From: Aliterella sp. RAGGC_92
GTDB lineage: Bacteria; Cyanobacteriota; Cyanobacteriia; Cyanobacteriales; Chroococcidiopsidaceae
Assembly: GCA_030826005.1 (NCBI GenBank)
Contig: JAPJOW010000035.1
Location: 1-24,605 of the forward strand
Reading direction: 5' to 3'
DNA: 24,605 nucleotides
In this document: piece after piece, positions 23,722 to 24,605 of the stretch
How positions within the stretch are numbered: the first letter of the stretch is position 1
Layout: every line of letters starts with the position of its first letter
Notes under the pieces: generated by a model
Seen by the model: only the letters and a program-made list of their open reading frames with translations
What the model was told of the DNA's origin: nothing
Database searches by the model: none
Translations under genes and position numbers: made by a program

Positions 23722-24605
23722 ATGGCAAATAGTTGGTGGGAACTACAGATTAATTGTGATTCAAGCTTAGAAGAATCAATTTTTTGGCGCTTGGATAAGT
23801 TCGGCTGTCAAGGGACGGCAAGTGAAAGTAATGGCGCTGCTAGTTTAGTTAAGGCTTATTTACCCAGAAATCAAGTCCAACTGCTAGATTTGGCAGCGCT
23901 GTCCTTGTGGCTGCGGCAAGATGCTTTAATTGCCGAATTGCCTGCGCCGTCTATGCACTGGCAATTGATGGATGAAGAAGATTGGGCGAGTAGTTGGAAA
24001 GACTACTGGCAGCCGGAAGAAATTGGCGATTGTTTTTTAGTTAATCCCGCCTGGCTAAAAGTACCAGAAAATACAACTCGCTTAGTTCTAACTCTCGACC
24101 CAGGAATGGCTTTTGGGACGGGTAATCATGCAACAACGCAGCTATGTTTGGAATCCTTGGAAATGCGGATTGATGAAGATTCCCAAGGCGAAGTATTGGC
24201 AGATATTGGCTGTGGTTCGGGCATTCTTTCGATTGGTGCATTGCTCCTCGGTGCGAGTAAAGTTTATGCCGTAGATACAGACTTACTTGCTGTTGAATCT
24301 ACAACCAGTAACCGGGAGTTGAATAAAATTGCAGGCGATCGCTTACTTGTAGATAAAGGTAGTGTAGAACAAGTACAAAAGCTGCTGCATGACGAACAAG
24401 TCGATGGCATTATGTGCAATATTTTAGCTGAAGTAATTATTCGCCTAATTCCTCAAATCAGCGCCCTTTGCAAGCCGACAACTTGGGGGATATTTAGTGG
24501 AATATTACTCGACCAAGCCGCCGATGTAGCGGATGCTTTAGAACATAATGGCTGGGTTGTAGCAACTATATGGCGGCGCAAAGAATGGTGTTGCTTTAAC
24601 GTTCG
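23722..24605 (+). CDS. prmA: Ribosomal protein L11 methyltransferase, 3' end cut by the window edge
   Basis: Trimethylates ribosomal protein L11 using S-adenosylmethionine. It starts at ATG 23722 and stays open through the last base (294 complete codons), so only a few residues should be missing compared with the usual length near 300. The N-terminal L11-recognition domain (MANSWWELQINCD, about 1-90) is followed by DPGMAFGTGNHATTQLCLE, the SAM motif DIGCGSGILSIGALLLGA, an acidic VDTD, and CNILAEVI, the family's N-[IL]-L-A catalytic signature. It lies 12 bases after serA and is very likely in the same transcript. There is no strong ribosome site, consistent with coupled translation. Confidence 0.95.
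   Translation, partial: MANSWWELQINCDSSLEESIFWRLDKFGCQGTASESNGAASLVKAYLPRNQVQLLDLAALSLWLRQDALIAELPAPSMHWQLMDEEDWASSWKDYWQPEEIGDCFLVNPAWLKVPENTTRLVLTLDPGMAFGTGNHATTQLCLESLEMRIDEDSQGEVLADIGCGSGILSIGALLLGASKVYAVDTDLLAVESTTSNRELNKIAGDRLLVDKGSVEQVQKLLHDEQVDGIMCNILAEVIIRLIPQISALCKPTTWGIFSGILLDQAADVADALEHNGWVVATIWRRKEWCCFNV

Noticed and set aside
1..24605. CRISPR array, transposase, integrase or phage genes
   Set aside because: No regularly spaced direct repeats and no protein with such domains were seen; the repeats present are short palindromes or tiny tandem units.

Overview
This window is cyanobacterial chromosome. The evidence is frequent HIP1 octamers (GCGATCGC, for example at 334-341 and 2641-2648), an SLH-domain outer-membrane porin, a photosystem II S4-domain protein, an ArgZ/AgrE-type arginine dihydrolase, DUF2555, the small DUF6887/DUF6888-like pair, and the serA-prmA neighbourhood. 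Base composition is moderate and looks even throughout. I see no tRNA, rRNA, CRISPR array, transposase or prophage gene, so this is mostly housekeeping chromosome with a few accessory or decaying pieces. I cannot name the genus with confidence.

Layout. Positions 91-3435 (+) hold a membrane PAS-GGDEF-EAL cyclic-di-GMP protein and a prohibitin/SPFH protein. A short palindromic repeat cluster lies at 3489-3538. Positions 3598-10956 are one long minus-strand run. In transcription order it is mnmA (tRNA 2-thiolation), an internally deleted YdeI-family gene, sat (ATP sulfurylase), a Tat-exported caspase-fold protein that has lost both catalytic residues, two tiny translationally coupled genes (DUF6888-like, DUF6887-like) and argZ. 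Positions 11227-16311 (+) hold a secreted SPOR-like protein, an iron-uptake-type SLH porin with a strong terminator, an Rrf2 regulator next to cysK, and a J-domain protein. A HEAT-repeat gene (16370-16885) lies on the minus strand. Positions 17041-20311 (+) hold a tandem PTPS/QueD-fold protein, DUF2555 directly joined to coaBC, and a short-chain dehydrogenase. Two minus-strand genes follow (PSII S4 protein; glycine-rich membrane protein). The window closes with serA and prmA on the plus strand; prmA runs off the right edge.

Several genes share a sulfur and serine/cysteine theme: sat activates sulfate, serA opens serine synthesis, cysK makes cysteine, the Rrf2 gene beside cysK may regulate it in a CymR-like way, and mnmA uses cysteine-derived sulfur for tRNA. 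argZ handles arginine catabolism and nitrogen release.

The most interesting points are the doubly inactivated caspase-like protein followed by the overlapping pair of tiny genes, a YdeI-family gene fused in frame across a large internal deletion, a 13-residue tandem duplication inside the GGDEF domain, a tandem PTPS whose first domain has lost a catalytic His, and several structured non-coding stretches. Nothing here is a clearly new system. The caspase-like/DUF6888/DUF6887 cluster is the best candidate for an undescribed functional unit.
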